This document shows positions 8,555 to 16,760 of a stretch of 46,249 nucleotides of DNA, piece after piece (position 1 is the stretch's first letter; every line of letters begins with the position of its first letter). This stretch comes from Streptomyces xantholiticus (GTDB lineage Bacteria; Actinomycetota; Actinomycetes; Streptomycetales; Streptomycetaceae): the NCBI RefSeq assembly GCF_014651015.1, contig NZ_BMWB01000041.1, positions 1-46,249 on the forward strand, read 5' to 3'. Below the pieces are notes generated by a model. The model saw only the letters and a program-made list of their open reading frames with translations, had not been told where the DNA came from and searched no databases. A program made the position numbers and the translations under genes.

Positions 8555-8566
8555 TTCGATACACGC
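8555..8566 (-). repeat. Right inverted end of the IS5-type element
   Basis: Inverted copy of GCGTGTATCGAA, 33 bases upstream of the transposase GTG start, at the usual distance for an IS5-group end. Confidence 0.6.
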
Positions 8567-8573
8567 TCTGGAT

Positions 8574-8881
8574 GGGCGGTTGGCCACAGCGCCGTCGCGG
8601 AGCTTCACGTGGACGGCGTCGACGACGATCACGGGGTAGACGGTCTCGCCTGCCGCATCGTGATTGTCATGGCCGAGGTCGTCGGTGAGCTTGCTCTCAA
8701 GGGCGGGACTGCAGCGGCCGCTTGGTCAGCTGCTGCAGCAGCCCGCCTCCGCCGGTCAGTTGCAGACCTCGGCCTGAGACCTGCCCACCAGCTCGTCGAT
8801 CAGCTGGTCATCCACGGACTTGGTGGACTGCAGGTCAGTCGGCTCGACGCTCTCGGGATCGGTCACGTTGTTGCTGGCCAT
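8574..8881 (-). pseudogene. N-terminal remnant of an IS256-family transposase
   Basis: The frame starts MASNNVTDPESVEPTDLQ and continues SVDDQLIDELVGRSQAE, then breaks. In other frames it goes on as LTGGGGLLQQLTKRPLQS, KLTDDLGHDNHDAAGE, and VYPVIVVDAVHVKLRDG then VANRP. This order matches the start and first catalytic region (YPVIxVDAIHVKxRDG) of IS256-type transposases, with an internal deletion between the two blocks. The gene ends abruptly at the IS5-type end near 8568. Its C-terminus lies at 6741-6945. Confidence 0.7.
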
Positions 8882-8971
8882 CGGTGCATCTTCCCAGTCA
8901 GGGAGCCACGATCGATTGTCAGTGGTGGGTGAGACGCTGGGAGCATCGAGTCGGAAAGAGGGGGAGCTGTC

Positions 8972-10012
8972 ATGTCCGGAAACCAGAACTACATCAATCA
9001 CGTTGCTCTTGTGCTGGATGCCAGTTCGTCCATGTCGCGCCTGAGCGGCAAGGTCGTCGAAGTCGCCGACCAGCAGATTGCATATCTTGCCCGCCGATCG
9101 AGGGAACTGGACCAGGAAACCCGCGTCACGGTGTACGTCTTCGCAGACAAGGTGGAGTGCGTCATCTACGACAAGGACGTGCTGCGGATGCCGTCGCTGA
9201 AGCAGCTGTATCGGGTCGGTGGAATGACGGCTCTGCTGGCGGCCGCACTGAAGTCGCAGCGGGAGCTGGCGCAGACAGCCCAACTGTACGGCGACCACAG
9301 CTTCCTGACGTTCGTACTCACCGACGGGCAGGAGAACGCAAGTCATCGCTGCCCCGATGCCCCTACCAGGGATCCGCGTGAACTGGTTGAGGCTGTGGCC
9401 GAGATGATCGAGGCACAGGAGGACAACTGGACGCTGGCCGTCCTTGTGCCGGACCAGATGGGCAAGCGCGAGGCCATGCAGTGCGGTTTCCCGAAGGACA
9501 ACATCGCCATCTGGGACGCAACGAGCACACAGGGTCTGGAGGAGGCCGGACAGGTCATCCAGCAGGCCACCGAGAAGTTCATGGTGGGCCGCGCCCAGGG
9601 CATCCGGGGGTCGCGGGCGGTGTTCTCCACGGGCGCGGAGGCGGTCAACAAGGACACCATCAAGGCAGCCGGCCTCACCCCGGTGAATCCGTCCGAGTAC
9701 CAGCTGATCCCGGTGGCTCGCGCAGCGGCGATCCGGGACTGGATCATCGAATGCGGACACACCTACCGAACCGGTGGTGCGTTCTACCAGCTGAGTAAGT
9801 CGGAGAAGATCCAGGCGCGGAAGCAGATTGCGGTGCTGGAGAAGAAGACGGACCGCGTGTACACGGGGCCGGAGGCCCGAGCCCTGCTCGGCCTGCCGGA
9901 CGTGGAAGTCCGCATCAAGCCGGACCACAACGACGACTTCACGATCTTCGTGCAGAGCACCAGCGTGAACCGGAAGCTCGTACCGAACACGCGGCTGCTA
10001 CTCATGAACTGA
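8972..10012 (+). CDS. VWA domain protein
   Basis: A 346-residue protein with an N-terminal von Willebrand A domain (about 8-190). The MIDAS residues are DASSSM (15-20), the Thr in GGMTALL (about 90) and the Asp in LTDGQEN (about 120). The C-terminal third (about 225-346) is a separate region (RDWIIECGHTYRTGGAFYQL, then KIQARKQIAVLEKK) ending in a basic segment. No signal peptide or membrane helix is seen, so it is cytoplasmic. A GGGGGAG ribosome site lies six bases upstream. VWA proteins bind partners through Mg2+. Next to it is a broken trypsin-like protease, and such pairs occur in conflict-type systems; that link is inference. Confidence 0.85.
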   Translation: MSGNQNYINHVALVLDASSSMSRLSGKVVEVADQQIAYLARRSRELDQETRVTVYVFADKVECVIYDKDVLRMPSLKQLYRVGGMTALLAAALKSQRELAQTAQLYGDHSFLTFVLTDGQENASHRCPDAPTRDPRELVEAVAEMIEAQEDNWTLAVLVPDQMGKREAMQCGFPKDNIAIWDATSTQGLEEAGQVIQQATEKFMVGRAQGIRGSRAVFSTGAEAVNKDTIKAAGLTPVNPSEYQLIPVARAAAIRDWIIECGHTYRTGGAFYQLSKSEKIQARKQIAVLEKKTDRVYTGPEARALLGLPDVEVRIKPDHNDDFTIFVQSTSVNRKLVPNTRLLLMN

Positions 10013-10129
10013 CGCCTTGGAGCCCCGCCGGCTCCCGGAGGCTTCGCCATCCCGGCACCCCACCAGCAACAGAATCGGCGGCTACGCGTGCTGGGGGATG
10101 ACGGTGGCCGGCGGGACGGCATACGTTAT

Positions 10130-10440
10130 CGCGGACGGCGAATCTTCAGTTCGTCCGTCGATGCATGCGCTGGATGCCGCCATCGGGACCGAGCCCTGCC
10201 CGACGCGTAGCGTGCCCGACGCCCATACGCCGCGCTCGGCGCCCGCCGGGTAGCCGAATGCCCGAAACGTGTGCCCCCACACGCCGGTCCCGTCGACCAG
10301 CGGCGCCGGCCGGGCGCCCTCGACTGCCGCGTCGAGCCGCAGCAGTGCGACGTCCGCCCCGCCGCGCCGCCAGGACACCGCTGTCGCCCGTGCGCGGGGG
10401 CGGCCGTCCAGCAAGCAGCTGCTTGCTGGACGGCCGAGGT
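10130..10440 (-). pseudogene. Remnant of a trypsin-like serine protease domain
   Basis: The minus strand reads AVSWRRGGADVALLRLDAAV, then TGVWGHTFRAFGYPAGAERG and VWASGTLRVGQGSVPM. This is the pattern around the catalytic Asp (ADVALLRL) and the following strands of trypsin-like domains used as N-terminal effectors of Streptomyces conflict proteins. The catalytic His region upstream and the GxSGxP serine motif downstream are missing, so it is a fragment. The palindrome at 10401-10436 sits where the N-terminal part should continue. Confidence 0.5.
10401..10436. repeat. 36-bp perfect palindrome
   Basis: The half-site CGGCCGTCCAGCAAGCAG is followed immediately by its exact reverse complement, with no spacer. 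It could fold as a strong hairpin, act as a protein-binding dyad, or mark a recombination join. It lies at the end of the protease remnant and is not next to a stop codon. Confidence 0.9.
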
Positions 10441-10685
10441 CCTCACGCTCTGTCGTCCACCACGGCCGCGGACGGTTCTTCGCTGCAGCCGTGTGCGCGT
10501 CGGGCCTTGTCCCGCCGTGTGCCGGCCTCAGGTGCCGGCTGGCGCGGGTGGGTGGCGTACCCGACCCGCCCACTGCAGAGATCGCACTGCGGCCCCTCCG
10601 TGCCTGCAGCGAACGCACCCGAACATCCTGGACATCTGCCCATGTATTCTGGACGCCTGTCGATAAAGTCGAAATGGAGACACCG

Positions 10686-11048
10686 ATGGAGACGACTGCG
10701 AATGTGCTGGTCGGCCTGGTGGCCGCGTTGCACGCCTACATCCTGGTTCTGGAGATGTTCCTCTGGGAGAAGAAGCCGGGCCGCAAGCTCTCCGGCTTTG
10801 ATGAGGCCACGGCCCGCGCCACCGCGCCGCTGGCCGCGAACCAGGGCCTCTACAACGGATTCCTGGCGGCCGGGCTGGTCTGGGGTCTGATCGCCGGGAA
10901 TCCGACCGGGTTCCGGGTCCAGGTCTTCTTCCTCGCCTGTGTGCTCGTTGCCGGGCTGTACGGCGGCCTCACCACCAACCGGCGCATCCTCGTGGCCCAG
11001 GCGCTGCCCGCGGCTCTGGCGCTCGCTGCCGTCCTGGGGACCCGGTGA
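10686..11048 (+). CDS. DUF1304 family integral membrane protein
   Basis: A 120-residue protein with four hydrophobic helices and the DUF1304 signature: LVGLVAALHAYILVLEMFLW near the N-terminus, then NQGLYNGFLAAGLVWGL, VFFLACVLVAGLYGGLT and QALPAALALAAVLG. Length fits the family. The start at 10686 has GGAG six bases upstream; an ATG four codons earlier is also possible. Its TGA overlaps the GTG of the TetR gene, so the two are co-translated. The function is unknown; the coupled repressor suggests control by a small ligand. Confidence 0.85.
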   Translation: METTANVLVGLVAALHAYILVLEMFLWEKKPGRKLSGFDEATARATAPLAANQGLYNGFLAAGLVWGLIAGNPTGFRVQVFFLACVLVAGLYGGLTTNRRILVAQALPAALALAAVLGTR

Positions 11049-11614
11049 CCGCCGGGCAGGGAGATCCCCGTACGGCCCGGACCCGGGCCAAGCTCCGCCA
11101 GGCCCTGCTGGAGGAGTGCGCACTGCGCCCGCTGGCAGAGGTCAGCGTCGCTGCCCTGGTACGCCGGGCCGGGGTCGGCCGCGCCACCTTCTACCTCCAC
11201 TACACCGACCTGGAGGCGCTCGCCGTCGACGCCTGCGCCGACATCGTCCGTGACGCCGTGGACGCCCTGCACGCCTGGCGCGGCACACCTGACCCTGCCA
11301 CCCCGCCACCCGCCCTGCTCACCTTCTTCGATGGGCTCGCCCCGCACGTCGGCCTCTACCGGGAACTCCTGCGTCCGGGCGGCGGCGGCCCGCTCGGCCT
11401 GGTACTCCACCAGGATCTGCGCGCCCGCAGCCACACCGAACGCACGCTGGCCGGCGCGCCGGAGCCCGACCTGGTCGCCTCGGCCGTGGCCGCGACCTTC
11501 GCCGGGGTGCTCGCCGACTGGCTGCACGGCCTCATCCAGGCCACCCCTGCCGACATTGCGCAGCAGGTCTGGTACCTGCTCGTCACCCTGCACCGCACCC
11601 CGCTGCCCTACTGA
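11045..11614 (+). CDS. TetR/AcrR family transcriptional regulator
   Basis: A 189-residue protein with an N-terminal TetR HTH (about 8-58: RTRAKLRQALLEECALRPLA, then ALVRRAGVGRATFYLHYTDL). The variable ligand-binding half ends AQQVWYLLVTLHR. The GTG start overlaps the DUF1304 stop by four bases (GTGA). The pair probably forms one autoregulated transcript. An operator may lie around 10640-10670, but no clear dyad was identified. Confidence 0.87.
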   Translation: MTAGQGDPRTARTRAKLRQALLEECALRPLAEVSVAALVRRAGVGRATFYLHYTDLEALAVDACADIVRDAVDALHAWRGTPDPATPPPALLTFFDGLAPHVGLYRELLRPGGGGPLGLVLHQDLRARSHTERTLAGAPEPDLVASAVAATFAGVLADWLHGLIQATPADIAQQVWYLLVTLHRTPLPY

Positions 11615-11760
11615 CTTCGGCTCGTCAAGGGGAACCTTCGCGGAGTCCCTGATGAGCTTGGGGCTGTGGCTGTATCCCGTGCTGTGTGAGGTATGCGGAT
11701 AGGGTCGCTTGACCGGGTGCAGGCGGCTGCTCGCCCCCGGGGGATCCGTGCGGCTCGGGT

Positions 11761-13485
11761 TCAGGCAGGGATCCGTACGGCGAGGAGCGCGACGTCGTCC
11801 TCGTTCCGCGGAGGGCGGGCCCTCTCGAGCAGATGGTCGGTGAACGGCTCCAGAGGGCGGTGGGCCAGGGATGCGGCGTGCCGGCGGAGCCGGTCCAGGC
11901 CCTCGTCCAGGGAACGGCCTGGCGCCTCGATCAGACCGTCGGTGTACAGCACGAGCGTCGAACCGGGCGGCAGCGTCACGGTCGCGTCGACACGGCCCTT
12001 CGGGGCTTCATGGGCCTCGATTCCCAGGAGGATGCCGTGGCCGTCGGTGAGGAAGCGGGCCACGCCGTCGTGCGAGACCAGCAGGGGCGGCGGGTGGCCG
12101 GCGTTGGTCCAGGTCATCTCGTACCGCCCGTCCTCGGCCATGGTCGTCCTGGCGTAGATCAGGGTGGCCATGGAGGCCTCCGCGATGTGCAGGGACGCGT
12201 GGTCGAGCCACTCGACGATCTTGCTCGGTGGTTCGTGCTGCGCCCAGGCGTAGGCGCGGAGCATGTTGCGCAGCTGCGCCATGCCGGCGGCGGCGTCCAG
12301 GTCGTGGCCGACGACGTCACCGATGGCCAGGGCCGTCGCGCCGTCGCTCAGGGCGAAGGCGTCGTACCAGTCGCCGCCGACCTGCGAGGCGTTGGGTGCG
12401 GGCAGGTAGCGGGCGGTCATCTCCAGCCCCGGCACGCTCGGCAGCTGGGGCAGCAGATGACGCTGCATCGTCTCGGCGACCTTCCGCTGCCGCTGGTAGA
12501 GGCGGGCGTTGGCCAGGGCCAGGCCGGCTCGGCGCGCGATGTCCTCGAGCAGCGCGATGTCGGCCGCGGTGAACGGCTCCGGCCGCTCGGATCGGCCCAG
12601 GGTGATGGCTCCCACGATCTCCCGTACGCCGCGGATCGGGGCGATGGCCGCAGAGTGCATGCCGGTCACGCTGAACAGGCGGCGCTGCTCCACCGCGATG
12701 CCCGAGTCCGGCGGGCCCTGGTACGTCTCCGGCCCGGCCAGCGCGGACGACACGCCCCGCAGGGCCCGGGAGAGAGGCATCGGGGAATCCTCCGGTACCG
12801 GCGGCATCGGCCCCTGGAGGTCCTCCCTGTTCACCAGGGTCCCGTTCTGCGCGTGCACGACTGCGGGGCGCCACACTTCGTCGCGCTCGGTGATCAGGTC
12901 GATGACGGCCCAGTCCGCGAGGCGGGGCAGCACCAGGTTCACCAGTCTGCGCAGAGCCTCGTCGACGTCCAGGGTGGAGGTCAGTGTCGTGGTCGTCTCC
13001 GCCAGCAGGGCCAGCCGCTCGAGTTCCGAGAGCGACGCGGCGGGCCGGTCGGGAAGTTCGGCGGGCGGACAGGGAGCATCGCGAGGATGGAAGATCACGA
13101 GGGTGACCGTGTTCCGGTCGACGATGTCGCAGGGTGTGACCAGCCACGACACCGGCAGGACCGAGCCGTCACCACGCTCGACCCACTCGTCCGCCCCTTG
13201 TGCCGTGCGCCCGGCGAAGATGGCATGCCGCACCGGGCACTGGGCTCTCGCAATGGGCTCTCCGTGGCGGTTGCGGTGCAGTACGTCGTGCGCGTCCCGG
13301 CCGACGAGCTCTGCCACGGGCCGGGCCAGGAGCTCTTCGGCGCGGGCATTGACCGCGATGATGCACCCCTCGTCGTCCGTCAGGTAGGCGCCGGCATGCA
13401 GGGCACCCAACGCCCCGGTGAGCGCCTCCACAGATATGTCCGGAGATCGTTCGCCGACCGTTTCCGCGGTCTTGGGGTCCGTCAT
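11761..13485 (-). CDS. PAS-GAF-SpoIIE (PP2C) phosphatase
   Basis: A 574-residue cytoplasmic sensor phosphatase. A PAS domain covers about 20-130 (LTGALGALHAGAYLTDDEG, then INARAEELLARPVAELVG in approximate form). A GAF domain covers about 150-320 (LTSTLDVDEALRRLVNLVLP, then ADIALLEDIARRAGLALANA). The C-terminal SpoIIE/PP2C domain (about 345-572) has VGGDWYDAFALSDG and AIGDVVGHDLDAAA, with the metal-binding Asp residues, plus LVLYTDGLIEAPG and NEDDVALLAVRI. Such proteins dephosphorylate anti-sigma-factor antagonists. No anti-sigma kinase is nearby. The start is set by GGGGAGG eight bases upstream. Confidence 0.93.
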   Translation of the reverse strand: MTDPKTAETVGERSPDISVEALTGALGALHAGAYLTDDEGCIIAVNARAEELLARPVAELVGRDAHDVLHRNRHGEPIARAQCPVRHAIFAGRTAQGADEWVERGDGSVLPVSWLVTPCDIVDRNTVTLVIFHPRDAPCPPAELPDRPAASLSELERLALLAETTTTLTSTLDVDEALRRLVNLVLPRLADWAVIDLITERDEVWRPAVVHAQNGTLVNREDLQGPMPPVPEDSPMPLSRALRGVSSALAGPETYQGPPDSGIAVEQRRLFSVTGMHSAAIAPIRGVREIVGAITLGRSERPEPFTAADIALLEDIARRAGLALANARLYQRQRKVAETMQRHLLPQLPSVPGLEMTARYLPAPNASQVGGDWYDAFALSDGATALAIGDVVGHDLDAAAGMAQLRNMLRAYAWAQHEPPSKIVEWLDHASLHIAEASMATLIYARTTMAEDGRYEMTWTNAGHPPPLLVSHDGVARFLTDGHGILLGIEAHEAPKGRVDATVTLPPGSTLVLYTDGLIEAPGRSLDEGLDRLRRHAASLAHRPLEPFTDHLLERARPPRNEDDVALLAVRIPA

Positions 13486-14276
13486 GTGGTTGCCTCCCCT
13501 GGCCGAAGTGCCCATTTTGCCGTCCACCGTCCGTCCCTGCCATCTCTCCACATGCCCCGACGGGAGCATGCGATGCTCACAAGCTCCCCCGGGCCGCAGG
13601 CCTCGCCCCCGTGTTCGACGCGGGAGCCCGGACAAGGCGTACGTCCGGACTCGTCTGCCAGGCGGCCCGCTCGTGGTCCGCCCCGCTCCGATACGCAGGA
13701 GGCAGCCAGCCCCTATGCCGACCCGTGCGGCGATGCGCTGTCCGCCGCGGCAGCACACGGGACAACAGAAAGCACCGCGTGTTGCAGGCGCCGTGGCAAC
13801 TGACGCCCGCCACCGACGACCGGGCCCCGGCGGAGCAGTGGCTGACCGAGTGGGGCGGCCGTGGTGTGGAAGGCGTCGCGCCCAAGGGTCGGACCGGCCG
13901 CATCGGCCGGGCCGTCGCGGTCGGCGGAAGATCCGCTCCCCCGATACGGCCGAAACGATCGTCGCCGCGGTCACCGGACCGGTCCCCCACCCCCAACACG
14001 CTTCTGCTCGGCCGCTGCACCACCGCGGGCCGGCTGCGGCCGTCGCCGGGCACCACGCCGCTCCGGCTCGCCCACCGTCGCGAGTCGGCGCACTCCTTGC
14101 CCCGGCGGCGCCGGGACATCCGTGGTGGAGCATTCGGCACGCTGACGCGCCAACCCGGTCCCGGGGGACACAGGTCAGGTGGGGCTGCCTCGATGCTCAC
14201 TTGGCCAGGTGCGGGTGGTGCGGGCCTGTGTGAGGCTGGCCGCGGAATCACGTCGTCAGTGGCGAGGGAGTGGGTC
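13486..14276. other. Gap with an ATP-dependent DNA ligase fragment
   Basis: Apart from the ligase fragment at 13775-13890 there is no convincing coding signal on either strand. The last 100 bases lead into the small acidic protein gene at 14277. Confidence 0.5.
13775..13890 (+). pseudogene. Fragment of an ATP-dependent DNA ligase
   Basis: The plus strand reads HRVLQAPWQLTPATDDRAPA, then EQWLTEWGGRGVEGVAPKG. This resembles the segment before and at motif IV (EGVVxK) of Streptomyces ATP-dependent ligases, typically APWxLxPATTDxxxAxxW. The catalytic lysine motif and the rest of the gene are absent. It is a short remnant, and the match is by eye. Confidence 0.45.
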
Positions 14277-14462
14277 GTGAACCAGCTGGGAGACAAGCCG
14301 GAAGAGGTCCGCAAGCGGCTCGAGGAGGAGAGAAGCCAGAAGGGGCCGAGCCGGCCCGGCGGGGAGGAAACCGGAGACGCCGCGCAACGGACCAAGGAGT
14401 CCGGTGAGCCGGACGTCTCCGACGAGGAACCACCGGAGAACGAGGACCAGAACCCCTTGTGA
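14277..14462 (+). CDS. Small acidic hydrophilic protein
   Basis: A 61-residue protein that begins MNQLGDKPEEVRKRLEEER (GTG start) and ends in a Glu/Asp/Pro-rich tail (SDEEPPENEDQNPL). GAGGGAG lies upstream. It has no hydrophobic segment and is probably disordered. I do not recognise the family. Composition and ribosome site support it as real, but the case is moderate. Confidence 0.5.
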   Translation: MNQLGDKPEEVRKRLEEERSQKGPSRPGGEETGDAAQRTKESGEPDVSDEEPPENEDQNPL

Positions 14463-14777
14463 CCAGGGTCCAGCCCATGCCAGGCGATACGCCGCAGGCA
14501 GGAAGCAGGAACAGCCCGGCCGACATTCGGAGCGCCGTCACCGGCGCGCCGCGGGCCTCGAGTACACGGCGCGGCCCACCCGTCGGAGGTGTTCATCAGG
14601 GCTCGCTTCTGATGTGGAAGGAGAACACGGCCCGCCCCCGTGAGTGCGTGGCGGCGGGCTGGGCACCAAGCGTGATGCCCGGCATGCCCATATATGTCGC
14701 GCGGCAGCCCTGTGCGGACCACACTGGTCAGCAGCGCCCGTGGCTGGGCGAACCCTCACGCCGGAAGGACATCGCCC
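14463..14777. other. Intergenic region without visible gene
   Basis: No convincing coding frame, hairpin or repeat was seen here. It should contain the promoter of the FMN reductase gene. Confidence 0.5.
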
Positions 14778-15437
14778 ATGCGCGCGGACGCCCACCCCGG
14801 CCCCCTGCGTGTGCTCGTCTTCGGCGCCGCTCTGCGGGCTGAGTCCACCAACGCCCGCCTCGCCTCACTCGTGGCCCGCATGATCGCCGACACCGGCGTC
14901 ACCGCCGACCTCGCCGCCATGCGCGACTTCGACATGCCCCCGTACGACGGCGATGCAGAGGCCTCCGAGGGGCTGCCGGAGGGCGCTCTCGCGCTGCGCG
15001 ACCGGCTCGAGCATTGCGACGCTTTCGTGATCTCCTCCCCCGAGTACAACGCCTCCATGCCCGGGGTCCTGAAGAACATGATCGACTGGGTCTCCCGCGT
15101 CCAACCCCAGCCGTTCAAGACCAAGCACGCGCTGCTCGTCTCCGCATCCCCGTCCATGGTCGGCGGCAACCGCGGGCTATGGGCACTGAGGGTTCCCCTG
15201 GAACACCTCGGCACCCGCGTCTATCCGGACATGTTCAGCCTTGCCAAGGCTCACCAGGGTTTCACCGAGGACGGCATGCTCACCGACTCCGGCCTGCAGG
15301 AGCGCCTCGCCGAGACGGTCGCGGCCTTCCTCCGCCTGGTCGAAGCCGATGTTCGGTACGTCTGCCTACAGCGCCGGTGGTACGAGTTCCGAGGAGACCG
15401 CACCGAGGCACCGGTCACCCAACGGGCGGAGGACTAG
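14778..15437 (+). CDS. NAD(P)H-dependent FMN reductase
   Basis: A 219-residue flavodoxin-fold protein. The N-terminal FMN phosphate loop reads VFGAALRAESTNARLA (about 13-28). The SPEYNASMPGVLKNMIDWVS motif (about 94-113) is typical of NADPH-dependent FMN or quinone reductases, and VSASPSMVGGNRG forms the second flavin loop. It reduces flavin or quinone/azo substrates with NAD(P)H in the cytoplasm. The start has GGAAGGA eight bases upstream. The C-terminal 20 residues are charged and extend past the usual domain end. Confidence 0.9.
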   Translation: MRADAHPGPLRVLVFGAALRAESTNARLASLVARMIADTGVTADLAAMRDFDMPPYDGDAEASEGLPEGALALRDRLEHCDAFVISSPEYNASMPGVLKNMIDWVSRVQPQPFKTKHALLVSASPSMVGGNRGLWALRVPLEHLGTRVYPDMFSLAKAHQGFTEDGMLTDSGLQERLAETVAAFLRLVEADVRYVCLQRRWYEFRGDRTEAPVTQRAED

Positions 15438-16386
15438 CGCCCGGTGGCGCGGCGCCGGGCGACAGTCTCGAATTCCGTGCTGCTTGAACGAGATGTCGAG
15501 ACACTTTACGTCCGCGAATTCCACTCAGCTCACGGGTTTCGACAGCACCGACGCTCGGCGGCACCTGATCGGTCTTCAGGCAGACCGAAGCGCGTTCCCG
15601 TCGGCTGCGGTGAGCCGGTCAGCCAGTGCCGCGGGAACGGGCCAGAGCCAGCCCACCGAGGGCCGTGCCGATAAGCCCCACCAGCTCCCGCCCAGTAGGG
15701 CTTTGTCAGGTTGTGTCGTAGGGCTGGGTCTCGGCAGGTTCCTTGTACCAGAGTCTGTTCCCAGGGCGGTCGCCGGCGCGCAGCCGGTCGATGCGCCCTC
15801 CAGGGGCTCGAGCAGCTGGGGCAGTTCATGCGCGCTGCGTGTGAGGCCGCTGAAGATCCGATACGCCTCCAGCGGCTCATCGACCATCCGCTGTCCACCT
15901 GGACCATACGTGTGCGGCACGCCAGTGCTGCGTGAGGTGGTGTTGGGTGATAGGAGGGTGTGCTGCCAACTTCTTTGTGTCATCTGCCAGTACGGCGGCC
16001 GGACAGGGCGGAGGAGACTTTCTGCCACGACCGCGACCCGCCGAGCCTCTGAATCCGCAGGGCCGGCGGGGCCACGTACAGGACGAAGCACAGGAGGGGC
16101 GGCACGTGAGCGTGCAGCAGCGATCAGGCAGCGGCGGTGGCGCGGTCACGTCGCCGAGTGGGTACATCACGCGCGCGCAAGCGCCAGCCCTGACGACGCG
16201 GCGCGAAACCGGTCTGGCGCCTCCCGACCTGGCTGCGCCACATGAACGCCCGCCCCGGCCGTCCACCGAAGCAGGCCTGACACCCCTCAAGTACCAGCCG
16301 GGGCTATGTGCCCAACCTGCAGTCCCTGTTCGGCCGAACCGAGATCGCGCCGCGTGTGACGCACTTGCCTGAAGAACCAGCGGCAG
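15438..16386. other. Gap with IS end and short coding remnants
   Basis: An IS701-like end lies at 15694-15724. Just left of it, on the minus strand (about 15695 to 15619), a frame reads RELVGLIGTALGGLALARS and stops, as if a membrane-protein gene had been cut by the insertion. The rest, to 16386, shows no gene I can support. Confidence 0.45.
15694..15724 (-). repeat. IS701-like insertion sequence end (solo)
   Basis: CCAGTAGGGCTTTGTCAGG, followed by TTGTGTCGTAGGGCTG, differs at only a few positions from 40350-40380. There the same sequence bounds a transposase remnant. It appears to be a solo or truncated element end. Confidence 0.5.
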
Positions 16387-16716
16387 GTGACTCCCGAAGC
16401 CGTCGACGACGGCTTCCGTCTCGCGTGCACAGCCAACCGGGCCCGGGTCGGGCAGCCGGCGCAGACCGGCCGGGCGGCCGTCGTCCAATGGCGCCGCCGC
16501 CACGACGACTTCCCCTCCCCCGTCGGCGGCAGCACCGAGAGCCCGGTGTTCTCCGCGCGGCCGTCGGAACTGGCTCCGCGCCCGCGGCCGGCTCCTCCAC
16601 TTCACCGTCCCCAAGGCTCCGTCCAGTTGCTGTGGAGAACGCTGCTGAACACAGCAGCCCCTTCCGAAGTGCCGGAAGGTGCCCGCGAGGCCATGGCGGC
16701 AGCCATAGGGGGGTGA
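16387..16716 (+). pseudogene. Remnant of a winged-HTH segment like that of Streptomyces N6-DNA methylases
   Basis: The frame reads TGRAAVVQWRRRHDDFPSPV, then GGSTESPVFSAR. It shifts to WLRARGRLLHFTVP and back to QLLWRTLLNTA. This follows the pattern GVxRxAVxNWRRRHxDFPxPVGGTxxxPxFxxxxVxxWLRxRGRL of a small DNA-binding segment that often starts Streptomyces N-6 methylases. No methylase motif (NPPY) is present. With two frameshifts it is a decayed fragment. A terminator follows. Confidence 0.4.
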
Positions 16717-16750
16717 CCCGGATACTTCGTCGTATCCGGGTCACGCCCCC
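16708..16750. terminator. Strong bidirectional hairpin
   Basis: TGACCCGGATAC and GTATCCGGGTCA form a 12-bp stem around TTCGTC, extended outside by G-run/C-run pairing. It lies 11 bases beyond the fabV stop codon (minus strand) and just after the plus-strand remnant. Confidence 0.8.
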
Positions 16751-16760
16751 ACTACGTTGC

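Larger units (their letters stand above)
6946..8568 (-). mobile_element. IS5-type insertion enclosing a DUF4291 gene
   Basis: The 12-mer GCGTGTATCGAA at 6948-6959 recurs inverted at 8555-8566. The two copies sit where the IS256-type transposase gene is interrupted on each side. Inside are a frameshifted IS5-family transposase (7649-8522) and, on the same strand, an intact DUF4291 gene (6999-7565). At about 1.6 kb this is nearly twice the usual size of IS5-group elements. Either the element carries a passenger gene, or the left end belongs to a second, mostly deleted copy. No clear target-site duplication was found. Confidence 0.55.
10013..10685. other. Gap with decayed protease and palindrome
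   Basis: No intact gene. It holds the trypsin-like remnant on the minus strand, a perfect palindrome at 10401-10436, and the upstream region of the DUF1304-TetR pair from about 10620. Confidence 0.6.

Noticed and set aside
11833..13803. A 656-codon plus-strand frame
   Set aside because: It is the shadow of the SpoIIE phosphatase gene on the opposite strand.
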